64,000 nucleotides of DNA from Alsobacter sp046349155. Lineage in GTDB: Bacteria > Pseudomonadota > Alphaproteobacteria > Rhizobiales > Beijerinckiaceae. Numbering within the stretch: position 1 is the first letter of the stretch; every line of letters begins with the position of its first letter. Below, one piece after another: positions 33,356 through 41,407 of the stretch. Both the position numbers and the translations under genes were made by a program. A model generated the notes under the pieces. That model was not told the origin of the DNA, made no database searches, and saw nothing but the letters and a program-made list of their open reading frames with translations. The stretch spans positions 682,001 to 746,000 of the forward strand of contig JAXMCW010000004.1 in NCBI GenBank assembly GCA_046349155.1, given 5' to 3'.

Positions 33356-34825
33356 ATGTCTGACCCGACTTTCGGGCTTTCCATCACCCGCGTGGACAAT
33401 GAGTCGCGCCCGGCAGTCGGCTCCGACATGGCGGTCGTGGGGCTCGTCGGCACCGCGCCCGACGCCGACGTGACCATGTTCCCGGTCGACACGCCGGTCC
33501 TGATCTTCTCCGACGACGCCGTGGCGCTCACCAAGCTCGGCCTCACCGGCACGCTGCCGGACGCGGTGCAGGCCGTGAACGACCAGCTCGGCGAGTTCGA
33601 GGTGGCGGCCCGGATCGTGATCGTCCGCGTGGCCGACAACGCCAACCCCGACACGGTGATCACGTCCCTGGTCGGCTCCCAGGCCAGCAAGACGGGCATC
33701 TGGGCGCTGGTCGAGGCCGGCCCGGTCCTCGGCGTGATCCCGCGCCTGATCGGCGTGCCCGGCTACACGTGGCAGCAGAAGCAGGGCATCCTCTCGGCCT
33801 CGGTCTCGGCCCAGGGCTCGGGCGGCACCAACGGCACCTTCCCCCTCGGCTTCACGGGCGGAACTGGCTCGGGCGCGCTCGGCACCTTCACGGTCGCCGG
33901 CGGCAAGCTGACCAGCGTCCAGATCAACGGCGGCGGCGCGTACTCGGTGGCTCCCACCCTGTCCTTCGCGGCCTCCGCCGGTCTGACCGGCGCGTCGGCG
34001 AACCTGTCGCTGGGCCTGACGGCGAACCCGGTCGTGGCGGCCCTGCCGCCCGTCCTGGACCGCCTGCTCGGCCATGCGGTGGTCTCGGGTCCGCACACGA
34101 ACCTGACCGACTTCACCAACTGGCGCGAGACGATCCAGAGCGGCCGCATCATCCCCCTGGAGACCGCGGTCAAGAATTTGGCCGGGGTCGTCCAGGACGG
34201 CGCGCCCCGCGTGCTCGGCATCGGCGTGCGCCGGGACCACGAGAACGGTGGCCGGCCCTTCCACTCCTGGGCCAACCAGCCGGTGCAAGGCATCATCGGC
34301 GCGAACCGTCCCATCGGCTTCTCGCTCACGGACGGGGCCACGGAGGGTCAGACGATCCTCAGCCAGAACGGCGGCGTGATCCTGCGCGGCGAGGCGGGCG
34401 TCGAGTCGGCCATCGCGTCGGGCGGCTTCGTCTACGTGGGGACGGACACCTGCTCGGAGGACCCGCTCTGGCAGTTCTACAACGTCAGCCGCGGGCGCGA
34501 TTACATCCACCTGCTCTTCCTGCGAACGCTCCGCTTCTACCTCGGCCGCTTCAACCTCAATGGGCAGACCATCGAGGCGGTGCTGTCGACCATGAAGCTG
34601 GCGCTGCGCGACCTGCAGGCGGACGGCGATATCCTGGGCTTCAAGGTCGGGTTCTCGCGCGATCAGAACAGCCCCGAGCAGCTCCGGCTCGGCAAGTTCA
34701 CGGTGGACTTCGCGGCCGAGGAGGCCCCGGTGCTCCGCTACCTAGGGCTCCGTTCGGCTCGCTACCGGCCGGCGCTGGACACCCTGCTGAACGACCTCCT
34801 CGCTCAGATCGACACGACGGCCTGA
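33356..34825 (+). CDS. Contractile tail sheath protein
   Basis: A 489-residue sheath protein. Conserved blocks include the N-terminal FGLSITRVDNESRPAVGSDM, VLIFSDDAVALTKLG, VEAGPVLGVIPRLIGVPG and the C-terminal YLGRFNLNGQTIEAVLSTMK, YLGLRSARYRPALDTLLNDL. A Gly/Ser-rich insert (about 34021 in nucleotide terms) is a surface elaboration. The ATG at 33356 follows CCAGGAGACACCGCA. Contraction of this outer sheath drives the tube into the host. Confidence 0.93.
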   Translation: MSDPTFGLSITRVDNESRPAVGSDMAVVGLVGTAPDADVTMFPVDTPVLIFSDDAVALTKLGLTGTLPDAVQAVNDQLGEFEVAARIVIVRVADNANPDTVITSLVGSQASKTGIWALVEAGPVLGVIPRLIGVPGYTWQQKQGILSASVSAQGSGGTNGTFPLGFTGGTGSGALGTFTVAGGKLTSVQINGGGAYSVAPTLSFAASAGLTGASANLSLGLTANPVVAALPPVLDRLLGHAVVSGPHTNLTDFTNWRETIQSGRIIPLETAVKNLAGVVQDGAPRVLGIGVRRDHENGGRPFHSWANQPVQGIIGANRPIGFSLTDGATEGQTILSQNGGVILRGEAGVESAIASGGFVYVGTDTCSEDPLWQFYNVSRGRDYIHLLFLRTLRFYLGRFNLNGQTIEAVLSTMKLALRDLQADGDILGFKVGFSRDQNSPEQLRLGKFTVDFAAEEAPVLRYLGLRSARYRPALDTLLNDLLAQIDTTA

Positions 34826-34873
34826 TCCCAGGCCGTCGTCCCCGCCCAGCCCTTCCCTTGACCGGAGCACCCG

Positions 34874-35407
34874 ATGTCGACGCTCTACATCATGGAAGCC
34901 GCCAACCTGTTCTGCGGCGACCACGACCCCACGAAGTCCAAGCACCTCAGCCTGTCCGAGCTGAAGCTGCCCGCCCTCCAGGCGATGTACCAGGAGCACC
35001 ACGCTGGTGGTGCCCTGATGCAGATCGAGCTGGAGATGGGCATCCAGAAGCTCGAGCCCACCTTCAAGCTCGTCGGGTTCGATCCCGACGTGCTCGTGCA
35101 GTTCGGGCTCGGCTCCCGGATCAAGCACGTCTACACGGCCTACGGCGTGATCGTGGACCGGCGCACCGGCCGGAAGATCGAGGCCAAGACCATCATGGAA
35201 GGCCGGCTCGGCAAGATGGAAGCCGACGCGTTCTCGCGCGGCAACCTTCTCGCCACCGACTACGCCATCAACGAGGTCACGCACTACGAGCTGTGGTTCG
35301 ACGGGCATGAGAAGTTCTATTGGGACTTCTTCACGAACGCCTGGAGGGTGGACGGGGCGAGCGAGGTCTCCGACACGAACCGCATCCTCCGCATCGCCGG
35401 GGCGTAA
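34874..35407 (+). CDS. Major tail tube protein (P2 FII-like)
   Basis: A 177-residue tube protein directly after the sheath gene, as in P2 FI-FII. Typical features are the N-terminal EAANLFCGDHDPTKSKHLSL, SLSELKLPALQAMYQEHHAG, then GIQKLEPTFKLVGFDPDVLV and the C-terminal VTHYELWFDGHEKFYWDFFT. Subunits stack as rings forming the inner tube. Confidence 0.92.
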   Translation: MSTLYIMEAANLFCGDHDPTKSKHLSLSELKLPALQAMYQEHHAGGALMQIELEMGIQKLEPTFKLVGFDPDVLVQFGLGSRIKHVYTAYGVIVDRRTGRKIEAKTIMEGRLGKMEADAFSRGNLLATDYAINEVTHYELWFDGHEKFYWDFFTNAWRVDGASEVSDTNRILRIAGA

Positions 35408-35410
35408 GCC

Positions 35411-35743
35411 GTGGCGGAGTGGCGGGAAGAGACGGTCCAGCTCGTGCACCCCGTCCAAGTGGGCGGGGTGCCTTACACCCACATCACCGTCCGCGAGCCG
35501 AGCGTGGCGGCGTTGGAGGCCATTGAGAGCCTCGGGATCGAGGACGGCGTGGACCCGAACGTCCGCCAGCTCCGCGGCCTGATCGCGGCCCTGGCCGTCG
35601 AGCCAGAGCGGGTGATCCTGGCGCTGCACCGGGTGGACTTCGAACGGCTCCAGGGGGTGGTCGTCCCTTTTCTGGAGGCGAGCTTCGACGCTGGTGGCGA
35701 GAGCACGGCGACACCCTCATCGCCGAACTCGCCCACATCCTGA
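35411..35743 (+). CDS. Tail assembly chaperone, gpE-like (zero-frame product)
   Basis: A 110-residue protein with GTG start. It has a beta-rich N-terminus (VQLVHPVQVGGVPYTHITVR) and a helical acidic body like P2 gpE and related chaperones. Its last residues (GESTATPSSPNSPTS) lie in a low-complexity tail beyond a slippery heptamer, CCCTTTT at 35665-35671. Programmed slippage there yields the longer gpE+E' protein. Chaperones of this kind bind the tape measure during tail assembly. Confidence 0.85.
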   Translation: MAEWREETVQLVHPVQVGGVPYTHITVREPSVAALEAIESLGIEDGVDPNVRQLRGLIAALAVEPERVILALHRVDFERLQGVVVPFLEASFDAGGESTATPSSPNSPTS

Positions 35744-35847
35744 ACACGCCCTACCCGATGCTGCGGGACGAGCCCTTGTCGCGGCTCGTCCGCATGCACG
35801 CCCAGGCCCAGCGCATCGCCACCGGCCGGGGCTTCGCCCAGGAGTGA
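35665..35847 (+). CDS. gpE' extension reached by -1 ribosomal frameshift
   Basis: From the heptamer C CCT TTT, re-phasing by -1 gives PFSGGELRRWWREHGDTLIA, then ELAHILNTPYPMLRDEPLSR and a tail ending in RGFAQE at TGA 35845-35847, 3 bases before the tape measure gene. This is the gpE/gpE' (lambda G/GT) arrangement between tube and tape measure genes. The heptamer matches the X XXY YYZ pattern exactly. No start codon is needed for the second frame. Confidence 0.8.
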   Translation, partial: PFSGGELRRWWREHGDTLIAELAHILNTPYPMLRDEPLSRLVRMHAQAQRIATGRGFAQE

Positions 35848-35850
35848 CCC

Positions 35851-37953
35851 ATGCCGAACCTCACCTCGCAACTGGCCGTCAAGCTGATCGACGGGGTGAG
35901 CGGGCCGGCGCGCAACGCGGCGAAGTCGATCAAGGAGATCGGCAGGTCTGCGCGCTCGGTCGACGGAGCCCGCGTCGCGACGAACCGCCTCAGCAGCGCC
36001 GCCAACGCGGTTGTCGCACGGGCGGCCGGGATCGGCGCTGGCGTGATCGGGGTGGGAGCCCTGGCGAACACCGCGAAGGCGGCAGTGCTCAACTACGCCG
36101 AGCTGGAGCGCAAGATGCTCCGGGTTGGCATCACCGCGGACGCTTCGAACAAGGACATCGCCGCGGCGACGGGGCAGCTCCGCGCTCTGTCACAGATCCC
36201 CGGCATGCCCGCGATGGACAAGCTGGTCGAGGGCGTCGACGTGCTCGTCCAGCAGGGCAAGAGCCTGCCCGAAGCCATGGCGTCCATCCGCGCCATCGGC
36301 CAGACGGCGGCGGCGTCCGGCGCGGAGGTGAACGACATCGCCGCGACCGCGGGATCCGTGTCCTCGGCGCTCGGCATCATGGCGACCCGGATGCAGTCGG
36401 CCTTCGACATCATGGTCGCGGGCGGCAAGGCCGGTAAGTTCGAGCTGAAGGACATGGCCCGCTACCTGCCGTCGCTGGCCCCGGCCGCTGCGGCGGTGGG
36501 CCTGAAGGGCGAGGAGGGCCTGCGCTCCCTGGTCGCCTACGTGCAGGTCGTGCGGAACATGACCGGCAACACGGAGGAGGCCGCCTCCTCCATGAACAAC
36601 ATCTTCGCGAAGATGGAGAGCGACGAGACGGTCAAGCGGTTCTCCAAGTTCGGCATTGACCTGCGGAAGGAGATGGCGAACGCCCGCAAAGAGGGCAAGC
36701 CGCTGCTCGACGTGTTCACCGCCCTCGCCGACAAGGCGGTGAAGGGCGACCTGTCGAAGCTGCCCCAGCTCTTCCAAGACATGGAGTTCGCCCGCGGCAT
36801 GCGCGCCCTCCTGTCCCAGAAGGGGGCGGTCGACCAGCTTCGCGCTTCGCTCGCCAAGGTGGACGGATCGACGCTCACCGACTTCGGACGGATTGCGGAC
36901 GACACCACCTCCAAGATCGACCGGATGAAGTCCTCTTGGGACAGCTTCCTGAACCGTCTCGGTGCCAAGCTGGCACCGAATGCCGAGGGCCTGATCGCGG
37001 TCGCCACCGACGCCCTGGACCCGATGGGGGTGAACGGCACGGGTGTCTCCAAGAACGCCAGGATCGTGGACCCTGACAAGGGTCACGCTATCGACTTCCA
37101 CTCCCAGGCTTCGGCCCGGGGCGGCGAAGCGATCCGGCGCAACCAAGTGCGGGGCGCCTCGAACTCCATGGCTACTGCGCGCCAGCGCGAAATCGCTGAC
37201 CCGAACCCCGCGGGCGGCGGCTTCTGGAACTCGGGCACCACGCGTGCCCAGGCTTCGGTCCGCAACTATCGGATCACGCAAAACCTCCAGGGCAAGCTCA
37301 CCGAGGGGCAGTCCATCGAGCGGGAGAACGCCCTTCAATTGGCGATCCAGCAGACCGCCGCGGCCTACGCCCGGTGGAAGTCGCTCCCGCGCAGCGACGA
37401 GCAGAAGGCCAGGGGCGAGCAGGAGTTCACGAAGCAGATCACCGCCATGGTGACTGAGTTCATGACCCTGGAGCGCTCGCGCAACGATCAGGCCATGGTC
37501 TCCCCGGAGATGCTGGGCAAGATCGTGGAGGGCGTGAAGGCGCTCGCCACCCCCGAGCTGGGCACGGCTGGCAGCGAGGCGATGAAGTCCTTCGGGGACG
37601 GCATCACCTCGCAGTCCCAGGCGGTCGAGACCGCAGCCCAGGGTGTGATGGACCGGGTCAAGCAGATCATGTCCCAGCCGATCACCCCGAACATCCAGCT
37701 CCCCGCCATGACAGTGCCCCTGCACGGTCGCGGCGGATCGCCGGCCATCATCCCTTCCCAGCCGATCGGGAAGCAGAGCAGCGATGGCGGGGCGCGGGGC
37801 GGGGCCGTCTCCTACTCGCCCTCCTACGCTTTCCACGTCCACGGCCAGAAGGACCCCGAGCAATTCGCCTCGGCAGTGCACGACCGGGCGAACGCGGACG
37901 CCCGCAAGGCGCTCCGCGGCGTGCTCTCGGACGTCGGAACGGAGTTCGGTTGA
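35851..37953 (+). CDS. Tail tape measure protein
   Basis: A 700-residue protein. The start follows the E' stop by 3 bases. Residues 1-100 carry LTSQLAVKLIDGVSGPARNA and a hydrophobic stretch (AGIGAGVIGVGALAN). Residues about 85-350 match the TP901-type tape measure core (NDIAATAGSVSSALGIMATR, LVAYVQVVRNMTGNTEEAAS, LFQDMEFARGMRALL). The rest is helical with a hydrophilic C-terminus. It sets tail length and passes down the tube at infection. The stop overlaps the gpU ATG. Confidence 0.92.
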   Translation: MPNLTSQLAVKLIDGVSGPARNAAKSIKEIGRSARSVDGARVATNRLSSAANAVVARAAGIGAGVIGVGALANTAKAAVLNYAELERKMLRVGITADASNKDIAAATGQLRALSQIPGMPAMDKLVEGVDVLVQQGKSLPEAMASIRAIGQTAAASGAEVNDIAATAGSVSSALGIMATRMQSAFDIMVAGGKAGKFELKDMARYLPSLAPAAAAVGLKGEEGLRSLVAYVQVVRNMTGNTEEAASSMNNIFAKMESDETVKRFSKFGIDLRKEMANARKEGKPLLDVFTALADKAVKGDLSKLPQLFQDMEFARGMRALLSQKGAVDQLRASLAKVDGSTLTDFGRIADDTTSKIDRMKSSWDSFLNRLGAKLAPNAEGLIAVATDALDPMGVNGTGVSKNARIVDPDKGHAIDFHSQASARGGEAIRRNQVRGASNSMATARQREIADPNPAGGGFWNSGTTRAQASVRNYRITQNLQGKLTEGQSIERENALQLAIQQTAAAYARWKSLPRSDEQKARGEQEFTKQITAMVTEFMTLERSRNDQAMVSPEMLGKIVEGVKALATPELGTAGSEAMKSFGDGITSQSQAVETAAQGVMDRVKQIMSQPITPNIQLPAMTVPLHGRGGSPAIIPSQPIGKQSSDGGARGGAVSYSPSYAFHVHGQKDPEQFASAVHDRANADARKALRGVLSDVGTEFG

Positions 37954-38375
37954 TGCTGATGCAGCTCGGGGCGGTCACCTTCGACGTGACCCCCTTCAAC
38001 ATGCACGAGCACGTCAGGGAGACGGCGGCGACCTTCGTGTCCAAGGACGTGCTGGGCCGCCGCCCTCCGCTCGAGTTTGTGGGGGAGGGGGAGGAAAGCT
38101 TCACGTTCGAGGGCCGCCTCTTCCCCCAGAAGCTCGGCGGCCTGGAGCGCCTCGACGTCCTCCACGACATGCGCCAGTCCGGCACCGCGCTCCCGCTGAT
38201 GCGGGGCGACGGGGTGCCGCTCGGGTGGTTCGTGATCGAAAGCGTGCGGGAGCAGAGTACCTACCTGGACGCGGCCGGTGTCGGAAAGCTGGTCGCGTTC
38301 ACCATCACCCTGAAGCGGTCGGACGCGGCGTCGCCCGGTTCCATCTTCGGCATCATCTCTGGGCTGTTCTCATGA
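37953..38375 (+). CDS. Tail protein U
   Basis: A 140-residue protein beginning in a TGATG overlap with the tape measure. Sequence MQLGAVTFDVTPFNMHEHV, then TFEGRLFPQKLGGLERLDVL and WFVIESVREQSTYLDAAGVG matches P2 gpU, a tail assembly and completion protein. The stop overlaps the gpX ATG. Confidence 0.9.
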   Translation: MLMQLGAVTFDVTPFNMHEHVRETAATFVSKDVLGRRPPLEFVGEGEESFTFEGRLFPQKLGGLERLDVLHDMRQSGTALPLMRGDGVPLGWFVIESVREQSTYLDAAGVGKLVAFTITLKRSDAASPGSIFGIISGLFS

Positions 38376-38602
38376 GCGCGGTGGACGTGGTCACGGTGCA
38401 GACCGATGGCACCACCCTGGCGAAGCTGGTTTGGCGCAAGTTCAAGCGCCAGCCGGCCGGACTGGTCGAGCGCATCCTCATGGCCGACCCGGCGCTGGGC
38501 GACCTCGGCCCCTTCATTCCGGTGGGCACGGTCGTCACCATCCCGGTGGACGACGAGGCCCGCCAGGGCACCGCGAAACCGGTCATCTCGCTCTGGGATT
38601 AA
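38372..38602 (+). CDS. Tail protein X
   Basis: A 76-residue protein, ATGA-coupled to gpU. The pattern VTVQTDGTTLAKLVWRKFKR, ILMADPALGDLGPFIPVGTV, PVDDEARQ is a LysM-like P2 gpX sequence (NPGLADLGPVLPAG-type core). It is needed for tail maturation. In P2 itself gpX sits further upstream; here it directly follows U, as in many Mu/P2 mosaics. Confidence 0.88.
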   Translation: MSAVDVVTVQTDGTTLAKLVWRKFKRQPAGLVERILMADPALGDLGPFIPVGTVVTIPVDDEARQGTAKPVISLWD

Positions 38603-38612
38603 GGGGCCGGCA

Positions 38613-39650
38613 GTGGCGAAGACGGCAACCTACCGGGTGACGGTCGACGGGGCCGACATCACGTCGAAGCTGGACCCGCTCCTGATCTCCCTGACGATCA
38701 ACGATCAGGCCGGCACGCACTCCGACACCGCGGACCTGGAGCTGGATGACAGCGACGGCGTCCTGCTGATGCCGAAGGCCGGCGCGGAGATCGAGATCGA
38801 GCTCGGCTGGCAGGGCGAGGGCATGTCGGCCGTCTTCAAGGGCAAGGTGGACGAGGTCCGGTCGAAGGGCGCGCGCGGCGGAGGCCGCACGCTCTCGATC
38901 ACGGCCAAGGGCATCGACACCCTGGGGAAGACGAAGCAACCCCAGACGAAACACCTCGACAACACGAGCCTGAAGGACGCCCTGACCGAGGTCGGGAAGG
39001 GCGCTGGCGTTACAGACGTGCGGGTCGACCCAAAGCTCGCGTCGATCGTGCGCGAGTACTGGAGCGTCGACGCCGAGAGTTTTTTGCACTTCGGCCAGCG
39101 GATCGCCCGGGAGGTCGGGGGCACGTTCAAGGTCCAGGGCACCCGCGCGGTCCTGGCGCTGCGCAACGGCGGCAAGAGCCCCGGCGGGGCGGTCCTCCCG
39201 GCCTTCCACGCGGTCTGGGGCGAGAACCTGATCGCCTGGGCTATCGCGCCGATCGTCGGCCGGCCTCGCGTCAAGAAGGTGAAGGCCCGGTTCTACGACG
39301 CCAAGGAGGCGAAGTGGAAAAAGGTCGAGGCCGACGTCGAGGACGAGGACGCCGAGGCCGAACACACGCACCGGCACGCGGGCGCGGACGAGGGCGAGGC
39401 CAAGGGCCGGACCGACAGCGACAAGGCCACGAGCGAGCGGGAGAAGGGCGAGGGCACCGTCCAGGTGGACGGCTCGGCCGAGCCCCGGCCCGAGGGCACC
39501 TGCATCCTGCAGGGCGCGCGGCGCGGCGCGGACGGCACCTACCGCATCGACGCGGTGAAGCACACCGCCGGCCGCGGCGGCTGGACCACGGAGCTGACCC
39601 TGAAGCAGCCCCAGGACAGCGCCGGCAAGGACACCCGAAGAGCGAAGTAG
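38613..39650 (+). CDS. Late control/tail hub protein D
   Basis: A 345-residue hub protein with GTG start. TYRVTVDGADITSKLDPLLI, SLTINDQAGTHSDTADLELD, ELGWQGEGMSAVFKGKVDEV, ITAKGIDTLGKTKQPQTKHL and DAESFLHFGQRIAREVGGTF are conserved gpD segments (gp27-like hub). An acidic and Lys/Glu-rich low-complexity insert precedes the last strand. It closes the P2-order tail operon. Confidence 0.92.
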   Translation: MAKTATYRVTVDGADITSKLDPLLISLTINDQAGTHSDTADLELDDSDGVLLMPKAGAEIEIELGWQGEGMSAVFKGKVDEVRSKGARGGGRTLSITAKGIDTLGKTKQPQTKHLDNTSLKDALTEVGKGAGVTDVRVDPKLASIVREYWSVDAESFLHFGQRIAREVGGTFKVQGTRAVLALRNGGKSPGGAVLPAFHAVWGENLIAWAIAPIVGRPRVKKVKARFYDAKEAKWKKVEADVEDEDAEAEHTHRHAGADEGEAKGRTDSDKATSEREKGEGTVQVDGSAEPRPEGTCILQGARRGADGTYRIDAVKHTAGRGGWTTELTLKQPQDSAGKDTRRAK

Positions 39651-39765
39651 CCCCACGCCGGGCCAGCGCAGGCCGGTGGCGGGCGTTCGGCCCTTTCCTG
39701 CCACACGGGGCGGCCGGCGGCTCTCGGCCGCTCACGGCCCCTCCCAGCCAATCCCGGAGGGCGGA

Positions 39766-40134
39766 GTGCCCGTTCAGAAAGACCTCTCGATCTGGAAGGG
39801 CAACTCGACGCCCCAGGTCTTCCGCTTCAAGACCCGCCAGCTCGACGGGTCGCTCCTCCCGCTGGACCTCACCGGCTCGGTCCTGGTGTTCCGCGCGGTG
39901 TGGGTGGACGAGAACGGCGACCCGGAGAGCCTGCGCCTGGAGAGCCCAAACCAAGCTCTCTCGGTCACCGACCCGGCGGGCGGGGAGCTGGTGCTGCAGC
40001 TCGGCGTCGCCAACACGCGGCTCCTCCCGACCGGGCAGAAGGCCCGGTACGAGATCGAGCGCCGCATCGCGGGCGAGCAGCGCACGCTGGCCTACGGGAC
40101 CCTCAAGGTGAGCGAGTGGGCGAACGATGACTGA
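39766..40134 (+). CDS. Hypothetical phage tail-associated protein
   Basis: A 122-residue beta-rich protein. GTG 39766 follows GGAGGGCGGA. Segments IWKGNSTPQVFRFKTRQLDG, LDLTGSVLVFRAVWV, RYEIERRIAGEQRTLAYGTL resemble BppU-like or other upper-baseplate jelly folds that appear before fibre genes. Its last 8 bases overlap the following gene. The family is not certain. Confidence 0.6.
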   Translation: MPVQKDLSIWKGNSTPQVFRFKTRQLDGSLLPLDLTGSVLVFRAVWVDENGDPESLRLESPNQALSVTDPAGGELVLQLGVANTRLLPTGQKARYEIERRIAGEQRTLAYGTLKVSEWANDD

Positions 40135-40552
40135 CGTTCACGACATCGTCGTCTCGGCCGAGGTGGTCGAGATCGTGGAGCCCGGCCCGCAGGGGCCGCA
40201 GGGCCGCTCGCCGAACCGCTCGCTCTACGACAGCGCCAGCATCTCGTCCGTGGGCGGGGTGCTCCACATCGACTTCGCAGCCGGCCAGAGCTTCCTCGTG
40301 GACCTCCACGAGCACGTGACCTCGGTCGTCTTCGACAACCTCCCGTCCCCCGGCAAGAGCCAGGGCGTGGAGCTGTACCTGCAGCAGGACGAGGTCGGCG
40401 GCTGGACCGTCGCATGGCCCGAGGCCCGGTGGCCCGGCGCCGTGCCCGGCGAGCTGTCGACCGATCCCCTGTCCCTGGACATCGCCGTGGTGAAGCGGGC
40501 GTTCGGGATCTTCTTCATCACCATCGTCGGCCGCCAGTACGGCGAGCCCTAA
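40127..40552 (+). CDS. Hypothetical fibre-associated protein with collagen-like triplets
   Basis: A 141-residue protein. PGPQGPQGRSP near residue 20 gives short Gly-X-Y collagen-like triplets. Beta-rich sequence follows (GVLHIDFAAGQSFLVDLHEH, VELYLQQDEVGGWTVAWPEA, RAFGIFFITIVGRQYG), the type found in phage fibre and tail proteins of unclear role. It overlaps the preceding gene by 8 bp. Confidence 0.6.
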   Translation: MTDVHDIVVSAEVVEIVEPGPQGPQGRSPNRSLYDSASISSVGGVLHIDFAAGQSFLVDLHEHVTSVVFDNLPSPGKSQGVELYLQQDEVGGWTVAWPEARWPGAVPGELSTDPLSLDIAVVKRAFGIFFITIVGRQYGEP

Positions 40553-40565
40553 CCGGAGACTGGAA

Positions 40566-40913
40566 ATGGCGAACAACCCGGCCGTGAAGCGGAGCGGCAG
40601 CATCATCACCGTGGGCCAGGACGTGCGGATCGAGGCCGGACCCGCCCGCCTGGAGAGCAAGGCGTCTCCCGAGCTGCTCTCGAACGAGCGCACGGCCGAG
40701 CACTATCAGGTCGGCCTCATCGACGCAGCCGGCCGCACCATCGAGATCGGCAAGCCCATGACCTACCTCGATTGGAAGGGCCGCCCGGGCTTCTACGTGG
40801 CGCAGTGGGTGCCCGACGAGGCCCACCCCGACCAAGGCGTCTGGCAGGACCGGGGGTTCTATCCCACAGAGGAGGACGCGGTCGCCTTCGCCAAGACCAT
40901 CGCAGCCAAGTAA
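40566..40913 (+). CDS. Hypothetical phage protein
   Basis: A 115-residue protein beginning 13 bases after the previous stop, with GGAGACTGGAA upstream. The sequence (YQVGLIDAAGRTIEIGKPMT, YLDWKGRPGFYVAQWVPDEA, RGFYPTEEDAVAFAKTI) is a small alpha/beta fold, I think of a domain found in phage tail-fibre operons. No motif assigned. Confidence 0.55.
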   Translation: MANNPAVKRSGSIITVGQDVRIEAGPARLESKASPELLSNERTAEHYQVGLIDAAGRTIEIGKPMTYLDWKGRPGFYVAQWVPDEAHPDQGVWQDRGFYPTEEDAVAFAKTIAAK

Positions 40914-40952
40914 CCCCTCCCGCCAGCACCGAAGAACAGGGCGTCCCTGACC

Positions 40953-41336
40953 ATGTACATCAACGACAACGTGCTCGATAACGGGCTGACCCAGCTCAAG
41001 TCCCAGGCGAGCGATATCTACATCTGCTCGCAGGAGCCGGCGACCTTCACCCAGGCGTCGTCCACCTACGCCCTCGGCCGCAAGAACTTCGGCGCGGGCA
41101 ACGTCTTTCCCGGTGCCATCGCGGCCGGCTCCCCCTCGGGCCGGAAGCTGACCACGGCTGCCGTGCCGGATGGCGCGGTGTCGGCCAACGGCACCGCCTC
41201 GCATTGGGCGGTGGTCTCCACGACCCAGAGCCGGCTCGACGTGGCGCAGTCCCTGGCGGCCACCCAGGCCGTCACGAACGGCAACCCGTTCACCCTCGGC
41301 GCGACGGACGTGCGCCTGCCCGGCGCGGGCGGCTGA
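40953..41336 (+). CDS. Hypothetical phage protein
   Basis: A 127-residue protein (MYINDNVLDNGLTQLKSQAS, DIYICSQEPATFTQASSTYA, then LTTAAVPDGAVSANGTASHW and LDVAQSLAATQAVTNGNPFT). Homologous-looking proteins of about this size occur beside tail fibre genes in alphaproteobacterial prophages. Role unknown. A strong terminator follows. Confidence 0.55.
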   Translation: MYINDNVLDNGLTQLKSQASDIYICSQEPATFTQASSTYALGRKNFGAGNVFPGAIAAGSPSGRKLTTAAVPDGAVSANGTASHWAVVSTTQSRLDVAQSLAATQAVTNGNPFTLGATDVRLPGAGG

Positions 41337-41359
41337 TCCTCCCCCGCCCGCCTACCTGA

Positions 41360-41388
41360 AGCGCCCCCATCCTGGGGGCGCTTTTTTT
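41360..41388 (+). terminator. Strong intrinsic terminator
   Basis: Stem AGCGCCCCC / GGGGGCGCT with a 5-base loop, followed by TTTTTTT. It ends the operon before the repeat-protein gene at 41408. Confidence 0.93.
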
Positions 41389-41407
41389 GTGCTCATGAGG
41401 CTTCGCG

